A program made the translations under genes and the position numbers. This document shows, in pieces, positions 9,277 through 19,033 of a DNA stretch of 64,000 bases; the first letter of the stretch is position 1, and each line of letters starts with the position of its first letter. Below the pieces are notes generated by a model. That model was not told the origin of the DNA, searched no databases, and saw only the letters and a program-made list of their open reading frames with translations. The DNA comes from Halovenus carboxidivorans (GTDB lineage: Archaea > Halobacteriota > Halobacteria > Halobacteriales > Haloarculaceae): assembly GCF_009831575.1 (NCBI RefSeq), contig NZ_WUUT01000006.1, positions 124,001-188,000 on the forward strand, read 5' to 3'.

Positions 9277-9417
9277 ACCCGCCTTTCGGCGCGCCGGTCG
9301 AAAAGCCTTCAGCCTGTCCCGAGTGACAGTTCATCGCCCGGCCGACACGCTCGAACCCCGCGGTCGCTGGATTATCGAGTCGAAAGGTTGAGGTACGCGA
9401 CTGGCCGTAGACAGGGT

Positions 9418-9702
9418 ATGGAACTCCGGGTTATCGACAAGGAGGAGACCGAACTCGCCATCGAGATTGCCGGCGAGGACCACACGTTCATGAACGTCCT
9501 GAAGGGTGCACTGCTGGAGACAGAGGGTGTCACAGCGGCGACGTACGACGTGAACCCCGAGCAGTCGGGCGGACAGACCGAACCGGTGTTGACCATCAAG
9601 ACCGAGACGGATGTCGACGCCCTCGACGCGCTCGAAGACGGCGCGGACCGAGTCATCGAGAAAACCGAAGGGCTGCAGGACGCCTACGAAGCGGCTGTTT
9701 AA
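9418..9702 (+). CDS. rpo11: DNA-directed RNA polymerase subunit L (Rpo11)
   Basis: A 94-residue protein homologous to eukaryotic RPB11/AC19 and to part of bacterial alpha. It heterodimerises with Rpo3 and helps to nucleate polymerase assembly. The family motif [27 protein letters not shown] is at residues 22-48. The start at 9418 was chosen because it yields [17 protein letters not shown], the normal N-terminus; the long upstream frame is non-coding. Its stop overlaps by a few bases the end of the convergent zinc-ribbon gene (9699). Confidence 0.95.
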   Translation: MELRVIDKEETELAIEIAGEDHTFMNVLKGALLETEGVTAATYDVNPEQSGGQTEPVLTIKTETDVDALDALEDGADRVIEKTEGLQDAYEAAV

Positions 9703-10694
9703 CTCGAGACGCAGAGGATCGTGTACACGTAGAGCCGGCCATCGGCGGCGTGGGTGTCCACGCCGATGGTATCGATATTTTCGTTTCCGAACAACGGATC
9801 TGCGAGGAACCCACCACCGACGAGCCGCTGCGTGAGTTGGCTCGCGTCGTCACCGCTTTCCACCGGAACAGTATTCTGCGCCGACCACGCGCTCTGACAC
9901 TCTCCACTCAGCAGCTCCTCGACCTGGGCCTCGTCGACCCCTCCCTCGCCGGTGACCGCCGCCTTCACCCGCTGTTGGTTGGCGAACGTCGCAATCTCGT
10001 CGAGTCGGTCCTCACGCGCGAGCGACCCGACGTTCTGTGAGTCGCGCTGGCTGTTCACCGCGTCGACGACGCCGCGTTCGACCTCCGCGAGTTCGACGCC
10101 GCTTTCTGTCTGGTCGGCACTCCCCGGCACGTTCTCGACATCGGGCACGTCGTTCGTGATGAACGGCACGTCGATCACGCCGGCAAATCCGAGTATCGCG
10201 ACGGCTGCGACCAACAGCACCGCACCGAGCGCGAGCGCGTACTGCGGCGTCACCAGATCCAGGTAGCTCGGAACTGCCGTCTCCGACTCGCTCACGCGCT
10301 TTTCGGTCTCCTCCAGGTCGGCGCTACCACACTCGTTACAGGAGGCGGTGTGTCTCGCGTGCTCGCGGCCACACCGGGCACACACCCAGACAGTCGTCGT
10401 CTCCATCGCGACGCGGTCGCCGCCGGAGCCCTCGCCCGGTCGCTGGGTGAGTTCGTCGTCGCTGATCGTCTTCTCTCGGCGCTCTAAGGTTCCGTTGTTA
10501 CAGCGGCTACACGGCGGGGAGTGTTTCGTGTGTTCCCGGCCGCAGTCCGTACAGACCCACACGACCGTCGAGTTCTCCTCGCCGGCGCTGCCCTGGCGGA
10601 CGACGGCTCTCTCGAAACTCCCGTGGCCGCAGTTGTCACAGGGCGGGTCGTCCTCCTCGTGAGGCTTCCCGCACCACTCACACCGCCATTCCAT
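9699..10694 (-). CDS. Membrane protein with three zinc ribbons and a CAP-like extracytoplasmic domain
   Basis: A 331-residue protein. The first 130 residues hold three C4 zinc ribbons with a recurring pattern (CEWCGKPH...[15 protein letters not shown]...[15 protein letters not shown]...CNECGS). A single transmembrane helix follows at about residues 157-178. The C-terminal 130 residues start [31 protein letters not shown], which resembles the start of CAP/SCP domains, and end [14 protein letters not shown]. The likely topology puts the zinc ribbons in the cytoplasm and the CAP-like domain outside. The start at 10694 (MEWRCEWCG) is preferred; an ATG two codons upstream also exists. Function is unknown. 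Confidence 0.72.
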   Translation of the reverse strand: MEWRCEWCGKPHEEDDPPCDNCGHGSFERAVVRQGSAGEENSTVVWVCTDCGREHTKHSPPCSRCNNGTLERREKTISDDELTQRPGEGSGGDRVAMETTTVWVCARCGREHARHTASCNECGSADLEETEKRVSESETAVPSYLDLVTPQYALALGAVLLVAAVAILGFAGVIDVPFITNDVPDVENVPGSADQTESGVELAEVERGVVDAVNSQRDSQNVGSLAREDRLDEIATFANQQRVKAAVTGEGGVDEAQVEELLSGECQSAWSAQNTVPVESGDDASQLTQRLVGGGFLADPLFGNENIDTIGVDTHAADGRLYVYTILCVSS

Positions 10695-10747
10695 CACCAC
10701 TACATTCGTGTTAGCGACGAAAAGTCTGCTGTTCCATCTGCCATGGC

Positions 10748-11617
10748 TTAGTCGTACAGGCTATCGACTCGCTCGTCGAACTGCCGCTGTAGCTCGCGGG
10801 TCACCGGCCCGAGTTCGTACTCCCAGTCGTCGACGCGGGTCACCGGACGAATCTCCCACGTCGAGTTAGTCACGAACACCTCCGTCGCGTCGGCCAACCG
10901 ATCCGGCTCGTACTCGCCCGTTTCCGTACTGATACCGGCGTCGTCGGCGATATCGACCACGACGTCACGGGTGATGCCGGGCAGAAGCGGCACGGAGTCG
11001 CCGGGGGTGTACAGCGTCTCGCCCGCGACGAAAAAGAGGTTGCTCGTCGCCCCCTCCGCGAGCACGCCGTCGACAGAGCGCATGATCGCCTCGTCGGCCT
11101 CTGTGTCCCGCAGTTCTAACCTGGCGAGGATGCTGTTGAGATAGCTGTGGGTCTTCGCGTCCGCGGGGAGCGCCGTCTTCGCGGGTTTTCGCTGCTCGAC
11201 GATACTGAGCGCCGCAGGCTCGTCCCAGACCCGCTGTCCGTCGGAGCCCCCCCGGGGGAGCGCTGCGGTGTAGACGACAACCGTCGGATCGACATCGGGC
11301 TCGGGGGTCAACTTTCCCGGCTGGACGCCGCGGGTGACCGACACCTTCGCGTACGCGTCGGTCAGTCCGTTCGCTTCGAGTGTCTCCTGAATCCGACCCT
11401 GTAGCGAGTCCCTGGACGGTAGCGCGTCGGCGAATCCGAGCGTCTCGCCGCTCCGGCGGAGCCGGTCGGCGTGAGCCTCCCACTCGAATATCTCGCCGCC
11501 GTAGACTCTGAGCGTCTCGAAGACGCCGTCGCCGTACATGAACCCCCTGTCGCGGACGCTAACCGTCGCTTCCGACGCGGAGACGAGCTCGCCGTCGACG
11601 TGGTACCGCTCGCTCAT
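10748..11617 (-). CDS. pabC: Class IV aminotransferase, probable aminodeoxychorismate lyase (PabC)
   Basis: A 289-residue fold-type IV PLP protein. Family marks are VRDRGFMYGDGVFETLRVYGG near the N-terminus, the PLP Lys in KTHSYLNSILARLE, the Glu in EGATSNLFFV, and LLPGITRDVV. PabC converts 4-amino-4-deoxychorismate to p-aminobenzoate plus pyruvate; D-amino acid and branched-chain aminotransferases share these motifs. The start overlaps the stop of the glutamine amidotransferase gene (ATGA at 11614-11617), and the PabB-like gene is next upstream, so the operon pabB-pabA-pabC is the main reason for the PabC name. Confidence 0.82.
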   Translation of the reverse strand: MSERYHVDGELVSASEATVSVRDRGFMYGDGVFETLRVYGGEIFEWEAHADRLRRSGETLGFADALPSRDSLQGRIQETLEANGLTDAYAKVSVTRGVQPGKLTPEPDVDPTVVVYTAALPRGGSDGQRVWDEPAALSIVEQRKPAKTALPADAKTHSYLNSILARLELRDTEADEAIMRSVDGVLAEGATSNLFFVAGETLYTPGDSVPLLPGITRDVVVDIADDAGISTETGEYEPDRLADATEVFVTNSTWEIRPVTRVDDWEYELGPVTRELQRQFDERVDSLYD

Positions 11618-12231
11618 GCGGGCCACTCCGTGGCGACGCTCAGGAAGTTCTCGACGATTCTGATACCCTCGTGTGTGAGAATGCTCTCGGGGTGGAACTG
11701 CACTCCGACGTGAGGCCGGGAGTCGTGGCGTACGCCCATCACGACCGTCCGCTCGTCTTCCGTCCGCGCCGTCTCGATCAGGTCGTCGGGGAGGTCCTCA
11801 CGGTCGACCGCCAGGGAGTGATACCGCCCGACCTCGAACTGCTCCGGTAACCCCCTGAAGATATCGCTCCCATCGTGGGAAATTATCGAGGGTTTGCCGT
11901 GGACGACGGCCTCGGCGTGGCCGATGGGGGCGCCGTGGGCGGCACAGAGCGCCTGGTGGCCGAGACAGACGCCGAGGGTCGGGTACTCTCGCTCTGTGAA
12001 CAGCGGAACCGAGATGCCGGCCTCCTGCGGCGTCCCGGGACCCGGCGAGACGACGACCGCGTCCGGCCGCAACTCGTCGACCTCCTCGAGCGTAATCTCG
12101 TCGTTTCGTCTGACGACGACCTCGCCGTCCTCGAACCCCGCTCCGGTTTCGCCGGTCACCACCGCGCCGACGTACTGGACGAGGTTGTACGCGAACGAGT
12201 CGTAGTTGTCGACGACCAGCACTCGGGTCAC
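11614..12231 (-). CDS. pabA: Glutamine amidotransferase subunit of aminodeoxychorismate/anthranilate synthase
   Basis: A 205-residue class I glutamine amidotransferase. The catalytic Cys is in [11 protein letters not shown], and the His-Glu pair is in FHPESI near the C-terminus; SPGPGTP forms the oxyanion strand. It supplies ammonia to the chorismate-binding partner encoded just upstream. The pair overlap by 4 bp (12228-12231), and the downstream pabC overlaps as well, giving a tight three-gene operon. TrpG of tryptophan synthesis is the alternative identity; operon content favours PabA. Confidence 0.85.
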   Translation of the reverse strand: MTRVLVVDNYDSFAYNLVQYVGAVVTGETGAGFEDGEVVVRRNDEITLEEVDELRPDAVVVSPGPGTPQEAGISVPLFTEREYPTLGVCLGHQALCAAHGAPIGHAEAVVHGKPSIISHDGSDIFRGLPEQFEVGRYHSLAVDREDLPDDLIETARTEDERTVVMGVRHDSRPHVGVQFHPESILTHEGIRIVENFLSVATEWPA

Positions 12232-13697
12232 GATCTGCTCACCTCTAACTCCGCTCGCTGACCGAGCGCGGCGTCGACGGCGTTGATCAGCCCGCGGGCC
12301 TTGTCGAGTGTCTCGTCGTACTCTTCGTCGGGGTCGGAGTCGTGGACGATTCCCGCCCCGACCCGGAGATGATACTCGTCGCCGTAGCGCACGAGCGTCC
12401 TGATGATGATGTTCAGCGTCGCGCGGTCGTCGAACCCGAACAGCCCGATACTCCCGGTGTAAGGGCCGCGCCGGGTCGCCTCCAGTTCGTCGATGATCTC
12501 CATCGTCCGCGGTTTCGGCGCGCCGGTGATCGTCCCGCCGGGAAAGACCGCCGCGATGGCGTCCGCGAGGTCGTGCTCCGGGCGCATCCGTCCCTCGACG
12601 AGCGAGACGAGATGCATCACCTCCGAGTATCGGTCGACGCGGCGGTACTCGGAGACCTCGACGCTGCCGTACTCACAGACCTTTCCGAGGTCGTTGCGTT
12701 CGAGGTCGACCAGCATCGCGTGCTCGGCCCGCTCTTTCTCGTCGCTCCGCAGTTCCGCCTCCAAGTCGTCGTCTCGCTCGCCGGTCTCGCCGCGGGGCCG
12801 CGTTCCGGCAATCGGTTCGGTGAGTAGCCGCTGGCCCTCCCGTTCGAGCAGTAACTCCGGGCTGGCGCTGACGAGGTCGACGCCGGGGAACTCGAGCAGC
12901 GCGGAGTACGGCGCGGGGTTGACCGACCTGAGGGCGTCGAACGCGGCGACGGGGTGGACGGCCGCCGGCGCGTGCAACCGCTGTGAGATGTTCGCCTGGA
13001 ACGTATCCCCGTCTCGGATGTACTCCTTGACCCGTCTGACCCGGTCGGTGAACGCCGACCGACCGCAGTCGCTCTCGAACTGCCCGCGCTGTGCCGCTGC
13101 GGGTGCGGCTCCCACGTCCGGTTCTCCGGCCCGGATTCGTTCCACAAGCTCCTGAATCTCCGTCCGGGCGCGTTCGTACGCCGCTTCGAGCGCGGATTCG
13201 TCGTCCGGGTCGTCGATCACCGGACAGCACGTCACTGAGAGGTCGACGGGTGCCTCGGACGGCCGCTCCCACGCCACCAGTGTCTCGTAGACGCCGACCT
13301 GCAGGCGAGGGAGCGTCCGATCCCGGCTCGCGTGCTCGGGGAGTGTTTCGAGTTCGCGGGCGATGTCGTAGGACAGCCAGCCGATGAGTCCACAGGGGTA
13401 CGGCACCGAGCAGTCTCCGCGGGTCAGCCCCCCGTCGAGGAGTTCGACGAGGCGCTCCAGCGTCGGCCCGTCTCCCGGGTCGACGCTGTGGATCTCGACG
13501 GGATCGACGCCGAAATAACCCCAGCCACGCTGCCCGCCGGTCGTGTCGAGATACGCGCCGCCGGTGCCGTCTCGGGCGCGCCTGTACGCCAGAAATGGGT
13601 CCTCGACGCTCAGACGCCCTTCGACGGGGACTCGGTCACCTGCCGCCGCGTCGCCGGCGGTCCTGACGAACTCGTTGCGAGTCGTCACCACGTCCAT
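12228..13697 (-). CDS. pabB: Chorismate-binding synthase component I (PabB, TrpE-like active site)
   Basis: A 489-residue chorismate-utilising enzyme. The chorismate-binding domain includes the [11 protein letters not shown] segment, the [12 protein letters not shown] strand, the PIAGTRPRG motif, the [10 protein letters not shown] segment and [16 protein letters not shown]. PabB makes 4-amino-4-deoxychorismate with PabA. The oddity is the PIAGT motif: in Escherichia coli PabB this position is Lys (PIKGT), which forms the covalent adduct, whereas anthranilate synthase (TrpE) has Ala. Motif alone would favour anthranilate synthase, while the adjacent pabC favours ADC synthase. The N-terminal region has a Leu/Trp-rich TrpE-type start. 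Confidence 0.8.
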   Translation of the reverse strand: MDVVTTRNEFVRTAGDAAAGDRVPVEGRLSVEDPFLAYRRARDGTGGAYLDTTGGQRGWGYFGVDPVEIHSVDPGDGPTLERLVELLDGGLTRGDCSVPYPCGLIGWLSYDIARELETLPEHASRDRTLPRLQVGVYETLVAWERPSEAPVDLSVTCCPVIDDPDDESALEAAYERARTEIQELVERIRAGEPDVGAAPAAAQRGQFESDCGRSAFTDRVRRVKEYIRDGDTFQANISQRLHAPAAVHPVAAFDALRSVNPAPYSALLEFPGVDLVSASPELLLEREGQRLLTEPIAGTRPRGETGERDDDLEAELRSDEKERAEHAMLVDLERNDLGKVCEYGSVEVSEYRRVDRYSEVMHLVSLVEGRMRPEHDLADAIAAVFPGGTITGAPKPRTMEIIDELEATRRGPYTGSIGLFGFDDRATLNIIIRTLVRYGDEYHLRVGAGIVHDSDPDEEYDETLDKARGLINAVDAALGQRAELEVSRS

Positions 13698-13785
13698 GCT
13701 CTATTAGACGTGGTGGAGCTACTAACGGCTTTGCGATTGCTCACCGCCAGAACGTACCGCGGACGCCCCTCGACCGTCCGAGCGC

Positions 13786-14316
13786 TCAGAGCCGGTCGTT
13801 GGCGCTGTCGATCCAGTCCCGTGCGCGGGATTCGGAGGCCTGTGCGGCCTCGGCGACGGTCTCGGCGTCGCTCTCGGCCAGCGCCGCGACCGTCCCGAGT
13901 CCGGCCTCCTCCAGCCGTTCGCCGTAGGTCGGTCCGATCCCGGTTATCTCCTCGACGGATTCCGAGCCGGCGGCGTCCTCCGCCGACTCCTCGTCGGCGG
14001 CCTCGCCCGTTCCGTCTTCGGCCTCGGTTTCGCCTGATTCGGCCTCGTCGACGGAAGCGGCTTCTGTGGTTGGCTCGTCTTCCTCGACAGATTCCGCCTC
14101 CTCGACCGGTTCCTCGGGTTCGGCTGGCTCTTCGTCGGCCGGCTCCTCCGTACCCGTCGTGTCGGTCGCTGTGTCGGTGCCTTTGACCGCGTCCTCGGAC
14201 TCGGTGTCCGGCTCCCGCTCGACGGTAATGTCACTTTCCTGTTCCGACTCGCTCTCGGCAGAACTCGTGCTGGAGAGGCCGAACAGGCTTCGAATTATCC
14301 GCGATAGGACCTTCAT
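13786..14316 (-). CDS. Acidic protein with C-terminal helix-hairpin-helix domain
   Basis: A 176-residue protein with a short basic N-terminus (MKVLSRIIRSLFGL), a highly acidic low-complexity linker of about 100 residues rich in Glu, Asp, Ala, Ser and Thr, and a C-terminal 50-residue domain starting VEEITGIGPTYGERLEEAGL. This GIGPTYGERL turn is a helix-hairpin-helix of the kind found at the C-terminus of ribosomal and DNA-repair-associated proteins (DUF4332-like). The domain may bind nucleic acid or a protein partner. The amphipathic N-terminus may anchor it to a membrane. It has no obvious operon partner. Confidence 0.72.
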   Translation of the reverse strand: MKVLSRIIRSLFGLSSTSSAESESEQESDITVEREPDTESEDAVKGTDTATDTTGTEEPADEEPAEPEEPVEEAESVEEDEPTTEAASVDEAESGETEAEDGTGEAADEESAEDAAGSESVEEITGIGPTYGERLEEAGLGTVAALAESDAETVAEAAQASESRARDWIDSANDRL

Positions 14317-14427
14317 AGTGATATGTTGCGCGGGAGACTACTTAATTATTTCAAAATCGCGAGTCTCCCGGCCTCGCGACGCGCTCAGCCACAGAGCGGT
14401 TCTCCATCCTGTCTGGGGCCGGTCGGG

Positions 14428-15249
14428 CTACTCGAGGCCGCTCCGGAGCGCCTCGTTCATCGCCTCGACTGGCGCGGACTCGCCCGTCCAGCGCTCGAAC
14501 GCCTCGACGCCCTGATACAACAGCATCCACGCGCCGTCGATAGTCTCCGCACCGGCGGCCGCCGCGTCCCGAAGCAGGCGCGTTTCGAGGGGGGCGTAGA
14601 CCGCGTCGAGCACGGCCAGGTCGCCGTGTAACGCCTCGGCCGGGACGGGGGAGCGGTCCTCCTCCATGCCGACGCTGGTCGCGTTGATCAGCAGATCCGC
14701 GTCCGCGAGCAGCGCCGCCATGTCCTCCAGTCCCTGTCCGGTCGCGGTTCCCGCGACGGCCTCGGCTTCGGTCACCTCCTCCGCGAGAGCCGTCGCCTTC
14801 TCGACCGTCCGGTTCGCGATATCGACGGCGACGCCGCGGTCGGCGAGTCCGAAGGCCGCGGCGCGGCCCGCACCCCCGGCCCCGACGACGACCGCTCGCC
14901 CGCTGATCGAGATGTCGTGATGCTCCAGCGCCCGCACCACGCCGACCGCGTCGGTGTTGTATCCGGTCGGCGGATCGGTGCCGAAATCGACGGTGTTGAC
15001 CGCGCCGATCCGGGCGGCGAGCGGGTCCGGCTCGACCGCGTCGAGCACGTCCTGTTTGAACGGGATCGTCACGTTCAGGCCGTTCACGCCGAGGTGTGCG
15101 GCGCTTCGGACCGCCTGCGCGCCCTCGTCTTCGGCGGGCTCGAAGGTGACGTACCGGGCGTCGAGTCCGCACCGCTCGTATCCGGCCTCGTGCATCGGCG
15201 GCGACAGCGAGTGGCCGACTGGGTTGCCGATCAGTCCGTAGACGTCCAT
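14428..15249 (-). CDS. aroE: Shikimate dehydrogenase
   Basis: A 273-residue enzyme that reduces 3-dehydroshikimate to shikimate with NADPH in aromatic amino acid synthesis. The substrate-binding motif [12 protein letters not shown], the catalytic-site strand NVTIPFKQD (Lys), and the nucleotide-binding [17 protein letters not shown] are present, followed by INATSVGM. The start at 15249 ([11 protein letters not shown]) matches the family; an ATG three codons upstream is also possible. It diverges from fen1 across about 80 bp. Confidence 0.93.
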   Translation of the reverse strand: MDVYGLIGNPVGHSLSPPMHEAGYERCGLDARYVTFEPAEDEGAQAVRSAAHLGVNGLNVTIPFKQDVLDAVEPDPLAARIGAVNTVDFGTDPPTGYNTDAVGVVRALEHHDISISGRAVVVGAGGAGRAAAFGLADRGVAVDIANRTVEKATALAEEVTEAEAVAGTATGQGLEDMAALLADADLLINATSVGMEEDRSPVPAEALHGDLAVLDAVYAPLETRLLRDAAAAGAETIDGAWMLLYQGVEAFERWTGESAPVEAMNEALRSGLE

Positions 15250-15330
15250 AGCCGACATCTCGGCCGCGGCGTACAAACATCGCCCGCTTTTTCCCGGGAG
15301 ATTCAAGCGCGTCTCTCCCCAACTCCGGGT

Positions 15331-16308
15331 ATGGGAAACGCAGATCTACGCGACCTCGCCGCCATCGAGGAGGTCTCTTTCGACGAGCTTTCGGGTTCGA
15401 CCGTCGCCGTCGACGCGCACAACTGGCTGTACCGGTATCTCACGACGACGGTGAAGTGGACTAACGACGAGGCGTACACCACCGCCGACGGGACGGAGGT
15501 CGCCAACCTGATCGGCGTCGTCCAGGGGCTTCCGAAGTTCTTCGAGCACGATCTCACGCCGATTTTCGTCTTCGACGGCGCGGTGACCGACCTCAAGGAC
15601 GACGAAATCGAGAAACGCCGCGAACAGCGCGAACAGTACGAGGACGACCTCGAAGCCGCCCGCGAACGCGGCGACTCCATCGCCGTCGCCCGGCTGGAGT
15701 CCCGGACACAGCGACTCACGGAGACGATCATCGAGACGACGCGGGATCTGCTCGGTCTGCTCGACGTGCCGGTGGTCGACGCCCCCGCCGAGGGCGAGGC
15801 CCAGTGTGCGCACATGGCCCGGCAGGGGGTCGTCGACTACGCCGGCACGGAGGATTACGACGCCTTGCTGTTCGGTTCGCCGCTGACGCTTCGACAACTG
15901 ACGAGCAAGGGCGACCCCGAGCGGATGGATCTGGACGCGACGCTCGCCCGTCACGACCTCACCTGGGAGCAACTCGTCGACGTGGCGATTCTCTGCGGGA
16001 CCGACTTCAACGACGGCATCTCCGGCATCGGCCCGAAGACGGCGGTCTCGCTCGTCACCGAACACGGCGACCTCTCCGGCGCGCTCGCGGCACGGGGCGA
16101 ACAGATCGAACACGCCGACCGCATCCAGCAACTCTTCCTCGACCCCGCCGTGGTCGAGACCGATCCCGACACCTCGATCGAACCCGACGTCGACGCGGCC
16201 CGGGAGTACGTCGTCGACCAGTGGGGGGTCGATCCCGACGAGGTCGACCGCGGCTTCGAGCGCATCGAGGACGCGCTCGTCCAGACCGGACTGGACAACT
16301 GGACCTGA
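15331..16308 (+). CDS. fen: Flap endonuclease FEN1
   Basis: A 325-residue structure-specific nuclease that removes 5' flaps during Okazaki fragment maturation and repair. The N-region shows [13 protein letters not shown] and FVFDG metal-site Asp residues, the internal region shows [13 protein letters not shown], and the C-region has a CGTDFND...GIGPKTA helix-hairpin-helix. The start at 15331 gives MGNADLRDL, the family start. The C-terminus ends QTGLDNWT, which resembles a PCNA-interacting QxxLxxWF box with the final aromatic replaced by Thr. Length is normal for archaeal FEN1. Confidence 0.95.
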   Translation: MGNADLRDLAAIEEVSFDELSGSTVAVDAHNWLYRYLTTTVKWTNDEAYTTADGTEVANLIGVVQGLPKFFEHDLTPIFVFDGAVTDLKDDEIEKRREQREQYEDDLEAARERGDSIAVARLESRTQRLTETIIETTRDLLGLLDVPVVDAPAEGEAQCAHMARQGVVDYAGTEDYDALLFGSPLTLRQLTSKGDPERMDLDATLARHDLTWEQLVDVAILCGTDFNDGISGIGPKTAVSLVTEHGDLSGALAARGEQIEHADRIQQLFLDPAVVETDPDTSIEPDVDAAREYVVDQWGVDPDEVDRGFERIEDALVQTGLDNWT

Positions 16309-16310
16309 CC

Positions 16311-16319
16311 GTTATATGG
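16311..16319 (+). promoter_or_regulatory. Candidate TATA box for the response regulator
   Basis: The AT stretch GTTATATGG lies about 33-40 nt upstream of the GTG start at 16352. This spacing fits an archaeal TATA element with a short or absent leader. No BRE was scored. Confidence 0.4.
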
Positions 16320-16351
16320 GTCCGTGCGTAACCGTAGGGTAGACCGACACC

Positions 16352-16927
16352 GTGACCGAAGAGCTAGCCGACCGACCGACCCAGCGAACCGAGCAGGCCC
16401 GGGTGCTGATCGTCGAGGACGAGAACGACCTCGCCGACATGTACGCCGAGTATCTCTTCGAGTACGAGACCGCGGTCGCCTACGGCGGCGAGGAAGCCCT
16501 CGATGCCCTCTCCTCGGAGTACGACGTGATCTTGCTCGACCGCCGGATGCCGGTGATCTCCGGCAACGAGGTGCTCGCGGCCATCGAAGAGCGGAAACTG
16601 GACTGCCGCGTCGCGATGGTGACGGCCGTCGACCCCGATTTCGACATCATCGACCTCCGGATCGACGACTACATCGTCAAACCGGTCACGCGGGCGGAAC
16701 TGCGCGAGACGGTCGACCGCCTACTGACACTGGACGCGTACAACGAGCGAATGCGTGACCTCACCTCGAAAAAACTCAAGCGCAACGTCCTCAAGTTGGA
16801 GAAGACCCGTGCGGAACTCTCCGAGAGCGAGGAGTTCGACCGCCTCCAGTCCGATATCTCCGAGTTGGAGGCAGAGATCGACTCGCTGGCCGAGGAACTC
16901 GATATCGAGGATCCCGACGGCGTTTAG
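16352..16927 (+). CDS. Response regulator with HalX domain
   Basis: A 191-residue protein beginning with GTG. Residues about 17-125 form a receiver domain: VLIVEDEN gives the acidic pocket, the phosphorylated Asp is in VILLDRRMP, and Lys is in IVKPVTR. The C-terminal 60 residues form a coiled-coil HalX domain (LTSKKLKRNVLKLEKTRAELSE...). It lacks a classical DNA-binding output, so it likely acts through protein interaction. It has its own candidate promoter and no adjacent histidine kinase. Confidence 0.9.
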   Translation: MTEELADRPTQRTEQARVLIVEDENDLADMYAEYLFEYETAVAYGGEEALDALSSEYDVILLDRRMPVISGNEVLAAIEERKLDCRVAMVTAVDPDFDIIDLRIDDYIVKPVTRAELRETVDRLLTLDAYNERMRDLTSKKLKRNVLKLEKTRAELSESEEFDRLQSDISELEAEIDSLAEELDIEDPDGV

Positions 16928-17475
16928 GAGTCTTTTCGTTCGACCACGTCACCGAGGGTGTACTCGCCGGTCGAGGAGTCGCTCTCCCAGTCGGTGTCGT
17001 CGGTGCTGCCGCCCGCTGAGAGGTCGACTCCGAGGCTCCGTTCGAGTTTCTCCTGGGTCTCGTCGGTCGGCAGCATCTCGCCCTGTTCGAGCTTTCGAAT
17101 CAGACTGGCCTTCTCGTTGAGATCCTGTGCGAGATCCTCCTGGCTCATGCCGGCCTTCTCGCGGGCCTGTCTGATCCGTTCGTCGTAATCCTGCGCGAGT
17201 TCCTCGATGTCGTCGAACATGTCCTGGCGGCGACCGCCACCGCCGCCGCCGGAACTCGCGGTCGAGGCGCCCGTGTTCGTCGCTCCTGCTCCGGAGGAAC
17301 TGCTCGAATCGGAGGAACTGCTCGTGGAGTACTTCGTCGAGGAACTCGACGACGACCCGGTGTCGATCTCCGTCCCGAAATCGGTGCACTCGTCGCAGAC
17401 ATCGAGCTCTGCACCCTCGATTTTGACGCGGTTTGGATTCGACGTCTCCGTCCCGCACATCTCACACTGGACCAT
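16924..17475 (-). CDS. Multiprotein-bridging factor 1-like HTH protein (MBF1)
   Basis: A 183-residue protein with an N-terminal zinc ribbon (CEMCGTET...CDECTDFG), a Ser/Gly-rich low-complexity linker of about 50 residues, and a Cro/C1-type HTH (KAGMSQEDLAQDLNEKASLIRKLEQGEMLPT), the MBF1 order. Archaeal MBF1 associates with ribosomes and transcription. The start at 17475 gives MVQCEMCGTE; the longer frame is a shadow of the divergent reductase gene. The linker is longer and more repetitive than in most MBF1 proteins. Confidence 0.9.
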   Translation of the reverse strand: MVQCEMCGTETSNPNRVKIEGAELDVCDECTDFGTEIDTGSSSSSSTKYSTSSSSDSSSSSGAGATNTGASTASSGGGGGGRRQDMFDDIEELAQDYDERIRQAREKAGMSQEDLAQDLNEKASLIRKLEQGEMLPTDETQEKLERSLGVDLSAGGSTDDTDWESDSSTGEYTLGDVVERKDS

Positions 17476-17559
17476 ATTCGACGTTTGGCTACCCCTCCGG
17501 ATAAAACGCACGCCACCCGAACGCGCAACGCTTATTCGCCGGTCGGCCAACCTACGAGT

Positions 17560-18225
17560 ATGCAGATCGCACTCCTTGGCGGCACCGGCGATATCGGCGA
17601 AGGGCTCGCGTTGCGAATCGCTCGCGACACCGACCACGAGGTCCGAATCGGCTCGCGCGAGACCGAGAAGGCCGAATCCGCGGCGGCGGAGTACCGCGAA
17701 GAACTCGACGACCGCGGTGTGGAGGCGACGATCACCGGCCACGAGAACCCCGAGGCCGCCGCGCCGGCCGATCTCGTCGTCGCGGCCGTCCCCGCCTACT
17801 ACCTCTCCGATACCATCGAGGCGGTCAGCGACCATCTCGACAACTCGGTTCTCGTCTCGCCGGCGGTCGGTATGCAGCGCGACGAGGACGGCCTCCACTA
17901 CAACCCGCCGGGCGTCGGCAGCGTCACCGCCCTGGCGGTCCAGGCCGCGCCCGACGACGTTCCCGTCGTCGGCGCCTTCCACAACCTCGCGGCGGCGAAA
18001 CTCGCGGATCTGGACGCCGAACTGAACTGGGACGTTCCGGTCGTCGGCGACGACGAGGAGGCGAAGGCGACGGTCATCGATCTGACGGCCGACCTGGAGA
18101 CGCTTCGCGCGCTCGACGCCGGCCCGCTCGCGAACGCTCCGGAAGTCGAGTCGCTCACCCCGCTTCTCATCAACCTCGCCGCGAACAACGAGGATCTGCA
18201 CGACCTCGGCGTCAAGTTCTGGTAG
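17560..18225 (+). CDS. npdG: NADPH-dependent F420 reductase (NpdG family)
   Basis: A 221-residue protein with the N-terminal dinucleotide-binding motif LLGGTGDIGEGLALR and a short GSR segment (IGSRETEKA) that prefers NADPH. It reduces coenzyme F420 with NADPH or the reverse. The rest follows the family: VVAAVPAYYL, VLVSPAVGMQ, VVGAFHNLAAAKL and a C-terminal LLINLAANNEDLHDLGVKFW. The start at 17560 removes a 25-codon spurious leader. Confidence 0.9.
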   Translation: MQIALLGGTGDIGEGLALRIARDTDHEVRIGSRETEKAESAAAEYREELDDRGVEATITGHENPEAAAPADLVVAAVPAYYLSDTIEAVSDHLDNSVLVSPAVGMQRDEDGLHYNPPGVGSVTALAVQAAPDDVPVVGAFHNLAAAKLADLDAELNWDVPVVGDDEEAKATVIDLTADLETLRALDAGPLANAPEVESLTPLLINLAANNEDLHDLGVKFW

Positions 18226-18226
18226 C

Positions 18227-18994
18227 TCACTCGAAGGCCGAAAAACTCGATTGCAGCGCCCGATCGGTCTCGCCCGCGCTCAGTTCGTGGCCGACCAGGT
18301 CCCGGAGGTCGACTGCGTAGACCGACCCCTCCCGGTCGAGCACGAGCAGCCGTCCTTTCGTCCCCCGGACCGTCCCCGAGGCGATCGTCTCGCCCATCGG
18401 CCGCTCGTCGAACTCCAGCCCGTACTCGAACTCGAAGGTCTCGACGGGATCGTATCCGTCCAGAAGCCGGTCCCACTTCTCGGAATCGACCGACCGGTGT
18501 AGCCCCCGCCGTTTCGTCGGGACGCGCACCCGATCACCGATCTCCGTCGCGATCTCGGCCTCGATCTGGCGGGCGATCCGCCCGTTGTCGACCGTGCGGA
18601 TGTGTGCCGCCCGGTCGGCTCCCTGCTCGCGGAGTCGAGTCTGGAGCCGCCACGACCGCGTCACGCCGACTTTGAACGTCGCCGGCGCGAACGCCGCGAG
18701 ATAGACGGCGTGGTCCTCCCGACAGCTCTCCAGCGGCAGGTCGCAGTCGCCGGTACACCGCGCGCACGCCCACCGCGTCGTGTGCCGGTCGCAGTACGGC
18801 GCCCGATCGCGCTCACACCGCGTGTGACGGCCGCTCTCGTACTCGATTGCTCCGGCACAGTGACGCCGGCCGAGGCGATACGATAGCTCCGTCCCCGGAC
18901 TGAGCGGCTCGGTCCGGACGTCCCCCGCTTCGGCGATCAACAGCCCCGCCTCGTCGTCGCTGACGGCCGCCGTCTCGTAGCCGACGATCTGCAC
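18227..18994 (-). CDS. DUF2797 family protein
   Basis: A protein of about 255 residues with the DUF2797 layout: RRHCAGAIEYE at the start, zinc-type Cys/His pairs (CERDRAPYCDRH, CARCTGDCD...C), and the signature FKVGVTRSWRLQTRLREQGAD, related to GIY-YIG-like nuclease folds. I chose a GTG start at 18994 (MQIVGYE) because the nine residues upstream (RRLRLL) are basic and untypical; an ATG at 19021 is the other option. Function is unknown. It converges with the F420 reductase gene. Confidence 0.82.
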   Translation of the reverse strand: MQIVGYETAAVSDDEAGLLIAEAGDVRTEPLSPGTELSYRLGRRHCAGAIEYESGRHTRCERDRAPYCDRHTTRWACARCTGDCDLPLESCREDHAVYLAAFAPATFKVGVTRSWRLQTRLREQGADRAAHIRTVDNGRIARQIEAEIATEIGDRVRVPTKRRGLHRSVDSEKWDRLLDGYDPVETFEFEYGLEFDERPMGETIASGTVRGTKGRLLVLDREGSVYAVDLRDLVGHELSAGETDRALQSSFSAFE

Positions 18995-19033
18995 GAGCAG
19001 ACGTAGGCGACGCTGGCGCAAAGATCTGACCGT

